A DNA stretch of 64,000 nucleotides, from assembly GCF_035046485.1 (NCBI RefSeq), contig NC_085137.1, positions 9,688,252 through 9,752,251 of the forward strand, written 5' to 3'. Both the position numbers and the translations under genes were made by a program. Under the pieces are notes generated by a model that worked only from the letters and a program-made list of their open reading frames with translations, was not told where the DNA came from and did not search any database. Shown here piece by piece: positions 54,201 through 63,520 of this stretch. Position 1 is the stretch's first letter. Each line of letters opens with the position of its first letter. Source of the stretch: Aedes albopictus. Taxonomy: Eukaryota; Arthropoda; Insecta; Diptera; Culicidae.

Positions 54201-57200
54201 TGATATATTTAGGTAATAAATTGTGTGTTGATTACTCTGAAGGAGAAGCGGCACAGTTCGCTTGGTTGCATAACTTGTAGGCGTTATATGATAGATTGAC
54301 ACTGTGCTGTGAAAGTACGAAGAAGAGAAAAGGCTTGTTCAATCCGTTTCTGTTCTAGCGATGGTTATGAAATTTATGAATATATGTATATGTAGAGAAA
54401 GAAAGTAGATTGAAAGGTACAAAGGGACGGCCAAGGATGGAACCCAGAACCTTCTCATCTATGGAAATTAGTTCTAAACAGAAACACGGTTCATGGACCT
54501 GTATAAAGTTTCAACGTATTAGAAATGTAACAACAGTCCATTGATAACGCTTGTAGATCTTAAGGTCTTTACTCGTACAAGCTCTTGGAGGTCCTTGATC
54601 ATCTCTGGATTTTATTTTTCTACAGAACTATGCTCCCTGGACCTCTAGGACGCTACACTGTATCAGTAATGTAGCAACAAACCATTGATAATGCTTGTAG
54701 ATCTTCAGATCTTTACTCGTGGAAGTTCTTGGAGGACCTAGATCATCTATGGAAATTAGTTCTATACAGAAAAACGGTTCATGGAACTGTATAATATTAC
54801 AACGTATTAGAAATGTAACAACAATCCATTGATAACGCTTGTAGATCTTAAGGCCTTTACTCGTAGAAGCTCTTGGAGGTCCTTGATCATCTTTGGAAAT
54901 TATTCGTCTACAGAACTATGCTCCCTGGACCTGTAGGACGCTACACTGTATCAGTAATGTTGCAACAAACCATTGATAGTGCCTGTAGATCTTCAGGTCT
55001 TGGAGGACCTAGAACATCTTTGAAAATTAGTTCCTTACAGAAAAATGGTTTATGGACCTGTAGGATGTTACAACGTATCAGTAATGTAACAACAATCCAT
55101 TGATTACGCTTGTAGATCTTAAGGCCTTTACTCGTAGAAGCTCTTGGAGATGGAAATTAGTTCTATACAGAAAAACGGTTCATGGACCTGTATAATGTTA
55201 CAAAGTATTAGAAATGTAACAACAATCCATTGATTACGCTTGTAGATCTTAAGGCCTTTACTCGTTCAAGCTCTTGGAGATCCTTGATCATCTTTGGAAA
55301 TTATTTGTCTACAGAACTATGCTCCCTGGACCTGTAGGACGCTACACTGTATCAGTAATGTGGCAACGAACCATTGATAATGCTAGTAGATCTTCAGGTC
55401 CTTAAGTACTCATCGAAGTTCTTGGAGGACCTAGAACATCTTTGGAAAATTGTTCCTTACAAAAAATGGTTCATGGGCCTGTAGGATGTTACAACGTATC
55501 AGTAATGTAACAACAAACCTTGGTTACGCATATAGATCATAAGACCTTTACTCGTGGAAGTTCTTGGAGGACCTACATCATCTTTGGAAGGTAGTTCTCT
55601 ACAGAACTATGCTCTCTGGATCTGTAGGACGCTACACTGTATCAGTAATGTGGCAACAAATCATTGATAACGGTTGTAGATCTTCAGGTCTTAACTCGTG
55701 AATGTTTTTTGGAGGACCTAGACCATCTATGGAAATTAGTTCTATACAGAAAAACGGTTCATGGACCTGTATAATGTTACAACGTATTAGAAATGTAACA
55801 ACAATTCATTGATTACGCTTGTAGATATTAAGGCCTTTACTCGTACAAGCTCTTGGAGGTCCTTGATCATCTTTGGAAATTATTTGTCTACAGAACTATG
55901 CTCCCTGGACCTTTAGGACGCTACACTGTATCAGTAATGTGGCAACAAACCATTGATAACGATTGTAGATCTTCTGGTCTTTACTCGTGAAAGTTTTTGG
56001 AGTAGCTAGAACGTATCAGTAATGTAACAACAAACCATTGATTACGCTCATAGATCATAAGGCCTTTACTCGTGGGAGTTCTTGGAGGACCTACATCATG
56101 GAAAGTAGTTCTCTACAGAACCATGCTCCATGGATCTGTAGCATGTTGCATCGTATCAGTCATGTAAGAATAACACCGTTTAACACTAAATTTTGTTATG
56201 GGATGAGAAAAAAAAGAACAGGGGTTTGGGACCCTAGAAGTGTCATAATGGAAGAATTTTTGAAAAATATTGGGTCGGGCCTTCACAGTTTATGACCGAA
56301 GCTTGTATGGAGAACTTGGGGTGTTCAATTGATATGTGAATTAGAACGCGCTGTGCATATATTAGGGCGCTAGACATTAATGAAACAAACCTAAATACCG
56401 AAAACGCTTAAATATATGCTCGATACGTTCTAATGCGCATATCGTCTGAGCACCCAAAGTTCTTCATACAAACTTCGGTCATAAACTGTGAAGGCCTGGT
56501 CCGATATTTTTCAAAAATTCCTTCACTTTGACACTTCTAGGGACCTAAACCCTGTTCTTTTTTTCCTTATCCCATAACACCAAATTTTGTAAAATTTTGT
56601 CGAGCAGTGTCCATTCCATTCAGTACGCTTGTAGATCTTAAGGCCTTAATTCGCGGAAGTTCATGGAAGACCTAGCATATCTTTGGAAATGAATACTCTT
56701 CAGTACAATGCTCAATGGACCTCTGGGATGTTACAACGCATCGGTAATGTAGCAAGAACCATTGGCTATGTTTGTAGATCTTCAGGCCTTTACTCGCGGA
56801 AGTTCTTGGAGATTGCAGGTTATGTTTGAAGATGATTTGTTTACAGAACAATGCTCCATAGACCTGTAGGATGTAGCACAGTATCAGTAATGTAACAACA
56901 ATCAATCACTAGCGGCACCTACGTGTGGAGCTCTGAATTGAATAGCCCATCATCTGGAGGTCCTTGACCTACCCAATAACTTTGCCCAAGACTTTATATA
57001 TCGTAGTGATAGGAGATGTAAGACATACACAAATTCCATTTTCACTAGCGCCATCTATGTGTGGAGTTCTGAATTAAACGGCTCATCATTTGGAAGTATT
57101 TGACCTACACAAAAACTTTTCCGAAAACTCAATCTTTCTAAGTGATCAGAATCCTGAGATGAATGAGATATGAAATATGCATTCTCAGTAACGCCACCCG

Positions 57201-59413
57201 TATGTGAAGTTCCGAATCAAATGGCACATCATCTGTAAGTCCTTGACCTACCCAGCCACTTTACCGAAGATACCATATTTCTAGGTGATCAACATCCTGA
57301 GATATATGAAATATAAAATTTGCACGTTCAGAAACGGTCCATCTTTAGTGAATATTCAACCCAATAAACAACTTTGCCGAAGACACCATATTTCAATGTA
57401 GATATACATGCTCACATGAGATATAGATGATCAAATTTGGGTTCCAAATGGAACCAGGTATGGGCCAAATGGGTCATCATTTAAGCACAGACAAACAGAC
57501 GTAACACTTGCGAAATTTCCATCGACCACGCTTTTAACGATCATTTTAAATTTTCATAGTTGTGGTTTTCACAACCAGAGGCGCGCGCATCGTTTTTCTA
57601 TGCGTTTGACATTTCACACTAGCGCCTTCTGTTGACGATATTGCACAACACAGTGATTCGTGCAACTTTTCCACCAGGTGATGATAGTGTGAATTGGGCG
57701 ATGGATTTCCATGAAAATCGTTCAAGGTGTTACGTCTGTTTGTCTGTGATTTAAGGTTTCCTGTGGAGGGTTAATGCTAAAAAAACTTTTAAAGCGGTCT
57801 TCTCACTTTACCGGGCCGGGACCGTGCCGGGCCCCGGCCGAGCCCCGGTCACCGATTTCTTTCTAACGATATCTATGGCGTGCTTCTTACTTGCCCGGCC
57901 GGGGCCCGACCGAGCCACGGCACGGTGTGATGTGAAACACGCCATAGTAATCGCATGTAAGAAATCGATGACCGGGGCACGGCCGGGGCCCGGCACGGTC
58001 CCGGCCCGGCGTAATGGGAATAGCCCTTAAATCATACCAATATAGGCGCTCTGTTGATCAATGGCCGGTCGTGACCACGACGCTTTCGGAGCCGTCATCG
58101 GGTCCTCCCGGTTGTGTGGCATCTGGTTACGCAGCTTCTGCTGCTCCTGCAATCCTCTCAGCTGTTGCTGCTGTAGATCCGGTTGGAAAACTTGTGACAT
58201 TATGGATTTTACCGGGGGCATGTCGTTCACTTGGTTCGTGGAAATCTGTTGAGCCTGTTGTTGTAGTTGTTGCTGCTGCTGTTGCTGCACAGGAGCCGGT
58301 TGGAACGGTTTAATGGGCGGGGGTCTACGGCATTCGGGACCTTCATCGCTACCATCCGAGCACTGCGGAATTCCGTCGCACGCATTGTAGATGGCGATGC
58401 ATTCGCCCGAGTGGCACGGGAACTCGTAGTGTCCACACTGCATCGGCGTAGTAGGCTTCGGGGTAGTTGTTGTGGGTAATTGACCTAGTTGGACCCCTAG
58501 AGGGGGTAGCAGCGGTGCCGTGGTCGTTTGTTCACTGTTATGAAAGATAACAATGGGTCTTAGAGGGTCTTATACGCCTAATGGATCAGATTTAGGATAT
58601 TAAAATTTGTATAACTCTAACCTTCTCGCGGCTGTTTTCGGCGCTTTGAGGCTGACCAGTTCGCGTTCATGCTGGGAAAGCTGGGGCACGATAACGGCCA
58701 TCTGGGGTGGCGACGGGGGCTGAACCAGCGAGTGGATCTGCGTAACCAGAGGAGGTGGGGGCTGCTCCACCGATGGAATTTTCAGAACGGCACTGGTGTA
58801 GTTACCATGGTGGGTGAATTTGCAGTGGAAATCGTTCGAAGGGCCACACTGGAAGAGGAAGCAGGTGCCCTGGTTCTAGAATAAGAAGAAGCGGAAACAA
58901 ATATTGAACGTGTATAGTTTTCTTTGAGTTCAATTTTTTCTAAACATTTATCAATTTGTTATGTTTATTTATTTCTATTAGAAATTTGTAGGTATTCTTC
59001 ATGGGGTATCACTAAATATTTGTTTTTGTTTTTACCTGTGGATTTTTCTTTTCATATATGATTTTTTATTATCTAATTGTAACTTTTGTGTCTTTTTCTT
59101 TTATTATTTTTAACAATTAATAAATGTTTTTATTTATAATAATATTTATGGTTAAACTAACTATTATTTTTCATTCATATTAATATATTTTAATGTCTTA
59201 CTTTCATGTCGTTGTTAATGCTAATAATAATCGTTCAGTTTTATCCTTTTCTCACCTTTTCTTCGAAAACAAACACATCGCATTTCTCCGTCTCGCAGCA
59301 CAGTCGCAGGCACTGCTCTCGCGAGCTTACGTCAGCATCGTCCAGGAACTTGGCCCCCATCGAGCGGGACTCCTCCGTGCGGATGATCGTGTTCAAGTGG
59401 ACGTCGAAGCGCA
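51101..59413 (-). CDS. MANSC/LDLa single-pass membrane protein, LRP11-like (3' part, 5 exons)
   Basis: Exons on the minus strand: 59413-59256, 58875-58622, 58534-58038, 52040-51294 and 51234-51101. All introns are GT-AG and phases join exactly: two bases plus 596 codons including the stop. Order: Cys-rich MANSC domain across exons 1-2 (REQCLRLCCETEKCDVFVFE, then GTCFLFQCG and CKFTHHGNY); Pro-rich linker; LDL-receptor class A repeat in exon 3 with six Cys and the CSDGSDE calcium signature; Gln-rich stretch; Pro-rich then Lys/Glu/His-rich stalk in exon 4; transmembrane helix AVLSLTLGAILTAALAILIG; and a basic tail ending VNGMYL. The topology is extracellular N-terminus and short cytoplasmic C-terminus. 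It resembles LRP11 and other MANSC proteins; ligand unknown. The signal-peptide exon lies upstream and is not seen. Confidence 0.88.
51294..52040 (-). CDS. LRP11-like exon 4: stalk
   Basis: The acceptor TTTCAG lies just before 52040 and the donor GTAAGA begins at 51293. It enters with AC completing an Asp codon (DTADSRIFNHKGG) and leaves in phase 1. It is rich in Pro/Gln, then Glu, then Lys/His clusters, and ends at the start of the membrane helix. A long minus-strand ORF in another frame (52148-51384) overlaps and is a shadow. Confidence 0.88.
52109..53147. mobile_element. 1-kb foldback element in intron 4
   Basis: The ends ACCCAGGTAACAATTTGATG and its complement begin inverted arms of about 180 bp. 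Both arms include versions of 'gaacaaaagctgagtacaag'. The centre contains a tRNA-like SINE fragment (52495-52565, minus). No target duplication is evident. Its right side lies only ~70 nt upstream of the exon-4 acceptor. Confidence 0.7.
52495..52565 (-). repeat. tRNA-like SINE fragment
   Basis: On the minus strand, a B box near 'gagtttgattcccag' with a weak A-box region. It lies within the foldback element. Confidence 0.4.
53148..54450. other. Intron sequence, no gene recognised
   Basis: AT-rich sequence. The segment 53218-53283 ('ggggccattcataaacca' plus a C-rich run) resembles half of a small MITE of the 60600 type. Nothing else is supported. Confidence 0.35.
54455..56170. repeat. 145-bp tandem array, about 12 monomers
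   Basis: The anchor 'ttgataacgcttgtagatct' or close variants starts at 54541, 54684, 54829, 54974, 55100, 55230, 55374, 55520, 55664, 55809, 55953 and 56039. Spacing is 143-146 bp, with shorter units of 126, 130 and 86 bp. Two monomer types, one with 'aaaaacggttcatgg' and one with 'gaactatgctccctgg', tend to alternate, giving a ~290-bp higher-order unit. It lies in intron 3 of the LRP11-like gene. Confidence 0.9.
56187..56590. mobile_element. Palindromic MITE inserted in the tandem array
   Basis: The arms begin 'aattttgttatgggatgaga' on the left and the matching complement on the right. They are about 140 bp each with ~10% mismatch and a ~100-bp centre. Monomers of the 145-bp array resume after it. 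Confidence 0.7.
56615..56905. repeat. Two further monomers of the 145-bp array
   Basis: Anchors 'cgcttgtagatcttaaggcc' at ~56627 and 'tgtttgtagatcttcaggcc' at ~56769 continue the array beyond the palindromic MITE. Confidence 0.8.
56908..57420. repeat. Second tandem array, ~143-bp unit, 3 to 4 copies
   Basis: The phrase 'ctagcgccatctatgtgtgg' and variants begin near 56910, 57042 and 57185, each followed by 'catcatctggaggtccttga'-like and 'ccgaaga.accatat' text. A last partial unit ends near 57420. The sequence is unrelated by eye to the adjoining 145-bp array despite the similar period. Confidence 0.75.
57486..57748. mobile_element. MITE with CACAGACAAACAGACGTAAC termini
   Basis: The ends CACAGACAAACAGACGTAAC and its complement are inverted over about 21 bp. 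ATTTAAG flanks it at 57479-57485 and 57749-57755, a 7-bp target duplication. A truncated end of the same family occurs at 7374. Confidence 0.75.
57793..58026. mobile_element. GC-rich palindromic MITE flanked by TTAA
   Basis: The arms of ~100 bp are rich in GGGCC/CCCGG (core CCGGGCCGGGACCGTGCCGG and its complement), very unlike the AT-rich surroundings. TTAA lies at 57789-57792 and 58027-58030, the target of piggyBac-type elements. The insertion begins 7 nt past the donor of LRP11-like exon 3 (GT at 58037-58036), leaving GTATGAT intact. Confidence 0.75.
58038..58534 (-). CDS. LRP11-like exon 3: LDLa repeat
   Basis: The acceptor ATAACAG lies just before 58534 and the donor GTATGA begins at 58037. 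It starts with a Thr/Pro linker, then the LDL class A repeat (six Cys; CDGIPQCSDGSDE), and a Gln-rich tract. Reading on without splicing would stop after 4 codons, so splicing is required to reach the membrane helix. Confidence 0.9.
58622..58875 (-). CDS. LRP11-like exon 2: second half of MANSC
   Basis: The acceptor TTCTAG lies just before 58875 and the donor GTTAGA begins at 58621. It encodes NQGTCFLFQCGPSNDFHCKF and a Pro-rich linker. It enters in phase 0 and leaves in phase 2 over an 87-bp intron. Confidence 0.88.
59256..59413 (-). CDS. LRP11-like exon 1 visible: first half of MANSC
   Basis: The acceptor TTTTACAG lies just before 59413 and the donor GTGAGA begins at 59255. It needs one base from an upstream exon. 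It encodes RFDVHLNTIIR, then KFLDDADVSSREQCLRLCCE and CDVFVFEEK, the conserved Cys pattern of MANSC. Confidence 0.88.
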
Positions 59414-60355
59414 CTGTAAAAGAATATAAAAAAACAACGATCACGAATCACATAAACCAATCAGTCAGTTTGCATGCATATGAAGGTAATTGCCAATTGC
59501 CATAAGGTGTTACACATAAAACACGATTGGAATTCCTCGAAAAACCCTTGAATTCATTTTTAAATGTTTTATACATTCTTTCAAATAAATAAGCTTTGAT
59601 AACATCAGCAAAAGAGATTTTGCTTAATCCCTGTAATACTTCTGATCGAACGAAAAAAAAGAGAATCTAGAGGCATCTCAGAAAGCATCTTTGTTTAAAT
59701 TCTTTGTTGAAACTTTGAAGGGTTTTGTTAGTACCATTTAAGGAATTTTGGTAAGTTTCAAGGGAAGCTTGCCAAGAATTGTTGAAATATTCTTTGGATA
59801 AAAGCATGAGAAAACCGCTATAACAGATTTATAGTGGAATCTGAAAAAAAAAGTTATGGAAAGATTTCTGGCAAAAATCAGCATATTTTCATTGAAACTT
59901 GTTCCAAAACCTTAAAATTGAACATGTAACTAGTGGAAATTGTGTATTTTTGGCAGTTTTGTTCTCTTTCTGTTGAACTCAGAATTGGCCTCAAATCCTT
60001 CCCAGTCAAGTTGAATTATATGCCCAAGTTTCAGGAAATTTGGCCGACAAAAACCCCCCGTGACGAAGAGAACAAACCTGCCGATAATACTCATCGTCAC
60101 CCTATCTCAAATTTCTATGCAGACTTTTCAAGTTTATATTGAATGATTACATGAGAAGCAATAAACATCAAGTGCCGTACATTGATCGCCATGTTTGTTT
60201 TCCTGTGGTTTAGAATTCCAAATGAAGCACGATTGCTTCAAAACCATAACCTCCTCCTCTCCCCGTCCCACGATAAATTGTGTAGAGTTAATCTTCACAA
60301 GGTTGAATGAGCAACAATCATGTCATATGAGAGTTCTAAGTCATATCACAGTCAC
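59414..60355 (-). other. Upstream intron of the LRP11-like gene, no exon recognised
   Basis: AT-rich sequence. I looked for a signal-peptide exon on the minus strand that could splice in phase 1 and found none I can support. Confidence 0.4.
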
Positions 60356-60358
60356 GAG

Positions 60359-60532
60359 TACCCAAGCAACAAACAAGTCACAAAGGAGTGTCGACAGCGC
60401 AGGTTTTTGGTTGTACAGGAGCTACACATTCATGTAATTCTAACTCAAAGGCAGAATAACCTGAAAATGACTCGTGTCTAACTAAAAACCTGCGCTGTCG
60501 ACACTTCTTTGTAACTTGTGTGCTGCTTGGGT
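60359..60532. mobile_element. Palindromic MITE, ACCCAAGCAAC termini
   Basis: The left 'acccaagcaacaaacaagtc' and the right complement 'acccaagcagcacacaagtt' are inverted. The inner arms share 'gtgtcgacagcgcaggtttt'. The arms are about 55 bp with a ~60-bp centre. Confidence 0.7.
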
Positions 60533-60571
60533 AGTGTCACGATCGCCATGTAATGTCATACTATTGGCCGG

Positions 60572-60908
60572 GATAGCTGATATCCCAAGCAACACACATG
60601 CCGCATAAGGCGCTGCCCATAAACAACGTACTCTTTTTTTGGCCATCTCTGTCCAGAACCCTCCCCGCCCTCTTTGCAACCTAAGAATCTACGTAGTTTA
60701 TAAACAGGCCCTAACAGTCACGGCAGTGCATTTTTTTTTACTTATTTCTAACATGGTGTTTGCGCATGTTTTTGTTGTATATTTAGAAATCACTGTAACT
60801 CACCTGTAACATTGTGTTTGAAGCAAATCACAGTAACTTATATACAGCAAAAACTTGCGCTGACGTGACTGTTATGTGACATGTGTATTGCTTGGAATAT
60901 CAGCTACC
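60572..60908. mobile_element. Related element with CCAAGCAACACACATG termini, nested insert
   Basis: The left 'gctgatatcccaagcaacac' and the right complement 'gctgatattccaagcaatac' are inverted. It contains a further small inverted pair around 60610-60712 ('gcccataaacaacgta' and 'tacgtagtttataaacaggc'). It belongs to the same terminal family as 60359-60532. Confidence 0.6.
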
Positions 60909-61349
60909 TCGGACAAAAGTATGACATTACATGGTGACCGTGACGCTACTCGTGCCAGCACTGTAACCTTTGGGTAGAACTCTGTTCATCGGCCTGCTAT
61001 GATGGACGTGATCAGTGGTTGAATAAAATTTGTCACTAAGAATTCTATTGAGGATTTATTTATGGATTGTACTAAGAATTATTCATTTGCGAAGAATTGT
61101 GATTGCATATCTAATAGATTATCTATTCTTAGTAATTAATTTTCCGTTTGAGCCTCGCCAATAAGCAGAATATCGTGAGCTTAATGTTTTTAAAGGCAAA
61201 GTGCGTAGATGACAATGAATTTATTGCCCTTTTCCGACTATATCAGTATGTCCCAGTATGTCTGAATGACGTAAAAACTTGAAGTATTTTTAGGCAAAGT
61301 ACGTTTAATTGACAAATTGAGAGATAAATATACGAAAAAAAATACCCCT

Positions 61350-61500
61350 TGTTTGGGTGGGATTGGAACCCACGACTCCTTATCGCTAGTCCGGCGCTTT
61401 AACCAACTAAGCCACAGAACAAGTTACGATTTTGCGGAATAGAAAGTCAAACTGGGTTCCAAACACCACCCTAACCCGGTCCGTCTTTCACAACGTCTTA
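61350..61500 (-). repeat. tRNA-derived SINE
   Basis: On the minus strand, 'tggcttagttggttaaagcg' (A box) and 'gtgggttccaatcccac' (B box) with a body shared with 5290-5410. A second truncated copy of the head follows at 61553-61590. A complete tRNA cloverleaf is not obtained. Confidence 0.6.
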
Positions 61501-61799
61501 CAAGAGTTGCGTTCTCTCTAATGCAGTTGGTCGGTCTTGTGAAACAAAATACCATTTGTTTTGGTATTATTCGAACCCACGACTCTGTAACTATGTTGAT
61601 TTATAAAAGAGTAGTAAGCGGGTGGAATGTAGATATAATACCGAAATACGACTTGTATAAATGCTTATTGATTAGCTGGATTAATTCACAAATAAAGAAT
61701 TTGCTCTTGGTGGTTTTCACACTTATGTAGATTCTGATGTTTAGGCTTTGTATGTGTTTCACTGAGTTCAGTATATTCCTTTTTTTTACCAAGCTCTTA

Positions 61800-62660
61800 A
61801 CGCTTGATTTATTCAGTATATTCGGTAATTTCTTTAGGAGTAATCCTTAACTTCGGCAAATCCTTTGGAAATATTTTTCAGAAGTTCCTTTGTCTTTTTT
61901 GAACATTATCTAAAGCATTGTTTTCTAATTATGTCAGCAATTTTTTTGGTATTTTTTTAAATTTCTCTATTAATCCTTCCGGCAATTCTTTTGTGAATTC
62001 TCTCGGTAGTAGCTTCGGTAATCTGAGAACCTCCACGCAAATTGCTTTGGAAACGTTTTTCAATTTCTTCTTAATTTTTTTGCGGGATTTTCGTCGATAT
62101 TTTTTTTTTATTTCTTAGCATAGCATCGGTATTCCTTCTGCAATTTCTTTGAAAAGTTCTTTGGAAAAAAATATTTAAGGAATTTCCGTGGTCGTTTTTT
62201 TTGGAATACCTTCAGCAATTTCGATGTAACTTGTTTCCAAAATTTCTTTAAGAATTTCATATGAAATTAATTTGGAAATTTCTTAGGAAATTGTGTTGAG
62301 ATCTTTTGGAATATTATTCAGGGAACTTGTACGGTAATTTCTTTAGAAATTTCTTTGAGATTTACCACAGGATTTCTTTGAAAAAATCTTCGAAAATTCT
62401 TTCAGAATTATTTTAGAGATTCTTTCAGAACTTGGAAATTTCTTCGTAATCTTTGTTTCAGAAATTACTTTGATGATTTCTACAATATTTTTTTTAAGAA
62501 TTTCTGTGGCATGGTTTTTGGAAAATCGGTGGCTAATTATTTAGGAAACTCTCCAAGTAATTCTTTTAGGTATTCCTTACGAAATTTCTCCGGCATATTA
62601 TTTGAGAATTCCTTCAAAATTTTATTTGTGAATACTTGCAGAAATTATGATGAATTTTTT
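61800..62660 (+). repeat. Diverged 12-bp-type repeat, T-rich
   Basis: Units such as 'tttctttagaaatttctttg' and 'aattcctttgg' keep the 12-bp rhythm of the GAATTCC array but are strongly diverged and T-rich. Confidence 0.5.
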
Positions 62661-62859
62661 CCGACATCTCCTTTGAAATAAATATTAGCAATTTGTTTTG
62701 ACTATTTTTTTAACCCTTCCGTTACCAACCCCCCCTAACGAGAGTGCGAAAAAATACTCTTTTCGTTATAACTTTTTTGTTTTTCAATATTTTTCGACCA
62801 AATTTTGACACAATAAGCGGATTTCCTTCTATTTTAAGGATTTGCTAGGGATTGTTGGA

Positions 62860-63520
62860 ATGGCCACCTGGTTCCGGAGTTATTCCGGAATCAAAATGGG
62901 TCATTCGATTTGGCCATTTTGGAAAAAGTAAATTTTCGATATGAGAGCCGTTCAGTTTTCAGACCTAAGTGCACTAGAATGATAGAAAAAATTGTCTAGA
63001 AGCCCATCCCGGTCACTACGTGCCTTGGAACCCGTTTTACGGATGTTCCGGGGAACCGGTTCCGGGGTCAATTTTTGAATATGATTCAATCCCATCATGC
63101 GACACCTCAAACTTCATGATTTTTCAAGATGCATCATTCTGTGCTGTTTTGGCGTTGTCTGGAATACTGTTGGCCATTTTGGAACCGGTATTCGGATATC
63201 CCGGGAATCGGTTCCGATGGTTCCGGGGTCCAATTTTCGAAAATAAACAAATACCATCATACGACATATCAAACTTCATGATTTTGAAAGTTATGGCACT
63301 TTATCATAATGGTTGGCCACTTAGGATCCATTTGGCCATTATGGAATCGGTATACGGATTTTCCGGACCCAGTTCCGATTTGAGTGATTTTCAAAATACA
63401 TCATTCTGGGCTAATATTGCGTTATCTGAAATACTGTTGGCCATTGTCGAACCCGTATTCAGATTTCTCGGGAATCGGTTCCGGTGGTTCCGGGGTCAAT
63501 TTTTCGAAGATAAACACCAG
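62860..63520. repeat. Satellite-like repeat, ~158-bp unit
   Basis: 'ttggccattttggaaccggt' and 'gttccggggtcaattttcga' recur at ~63064, ~63222 and ~63490, with 'catcatgcgac...caaacttcatgattt' in the longer units. Some units are shortened. The open frame 63020-63556 is a by-product. It runs directly into the 12-bp array. Confidence 0.7.

Noticed and set aside
54455..56170. Regular repeats suggesting a CRISPR-like array
   Set aside because: There are no unique spacers; whole 145-bp monomers repeat. This is eukaryotic tandem repeat.
57793..58026. Possible CpG island or promoter because of high GC
   Set aside because: The GC content is confined to two inverted arms bounded by TTAA, the signature of an inserted element.
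61365..61430. Possible tRNA gene on the minus strand
   Set aside because: A and B boxes are present but anticodon and acceptor stems do not pair properly, and the flanking body is shared with another copy, so it is a SINE.
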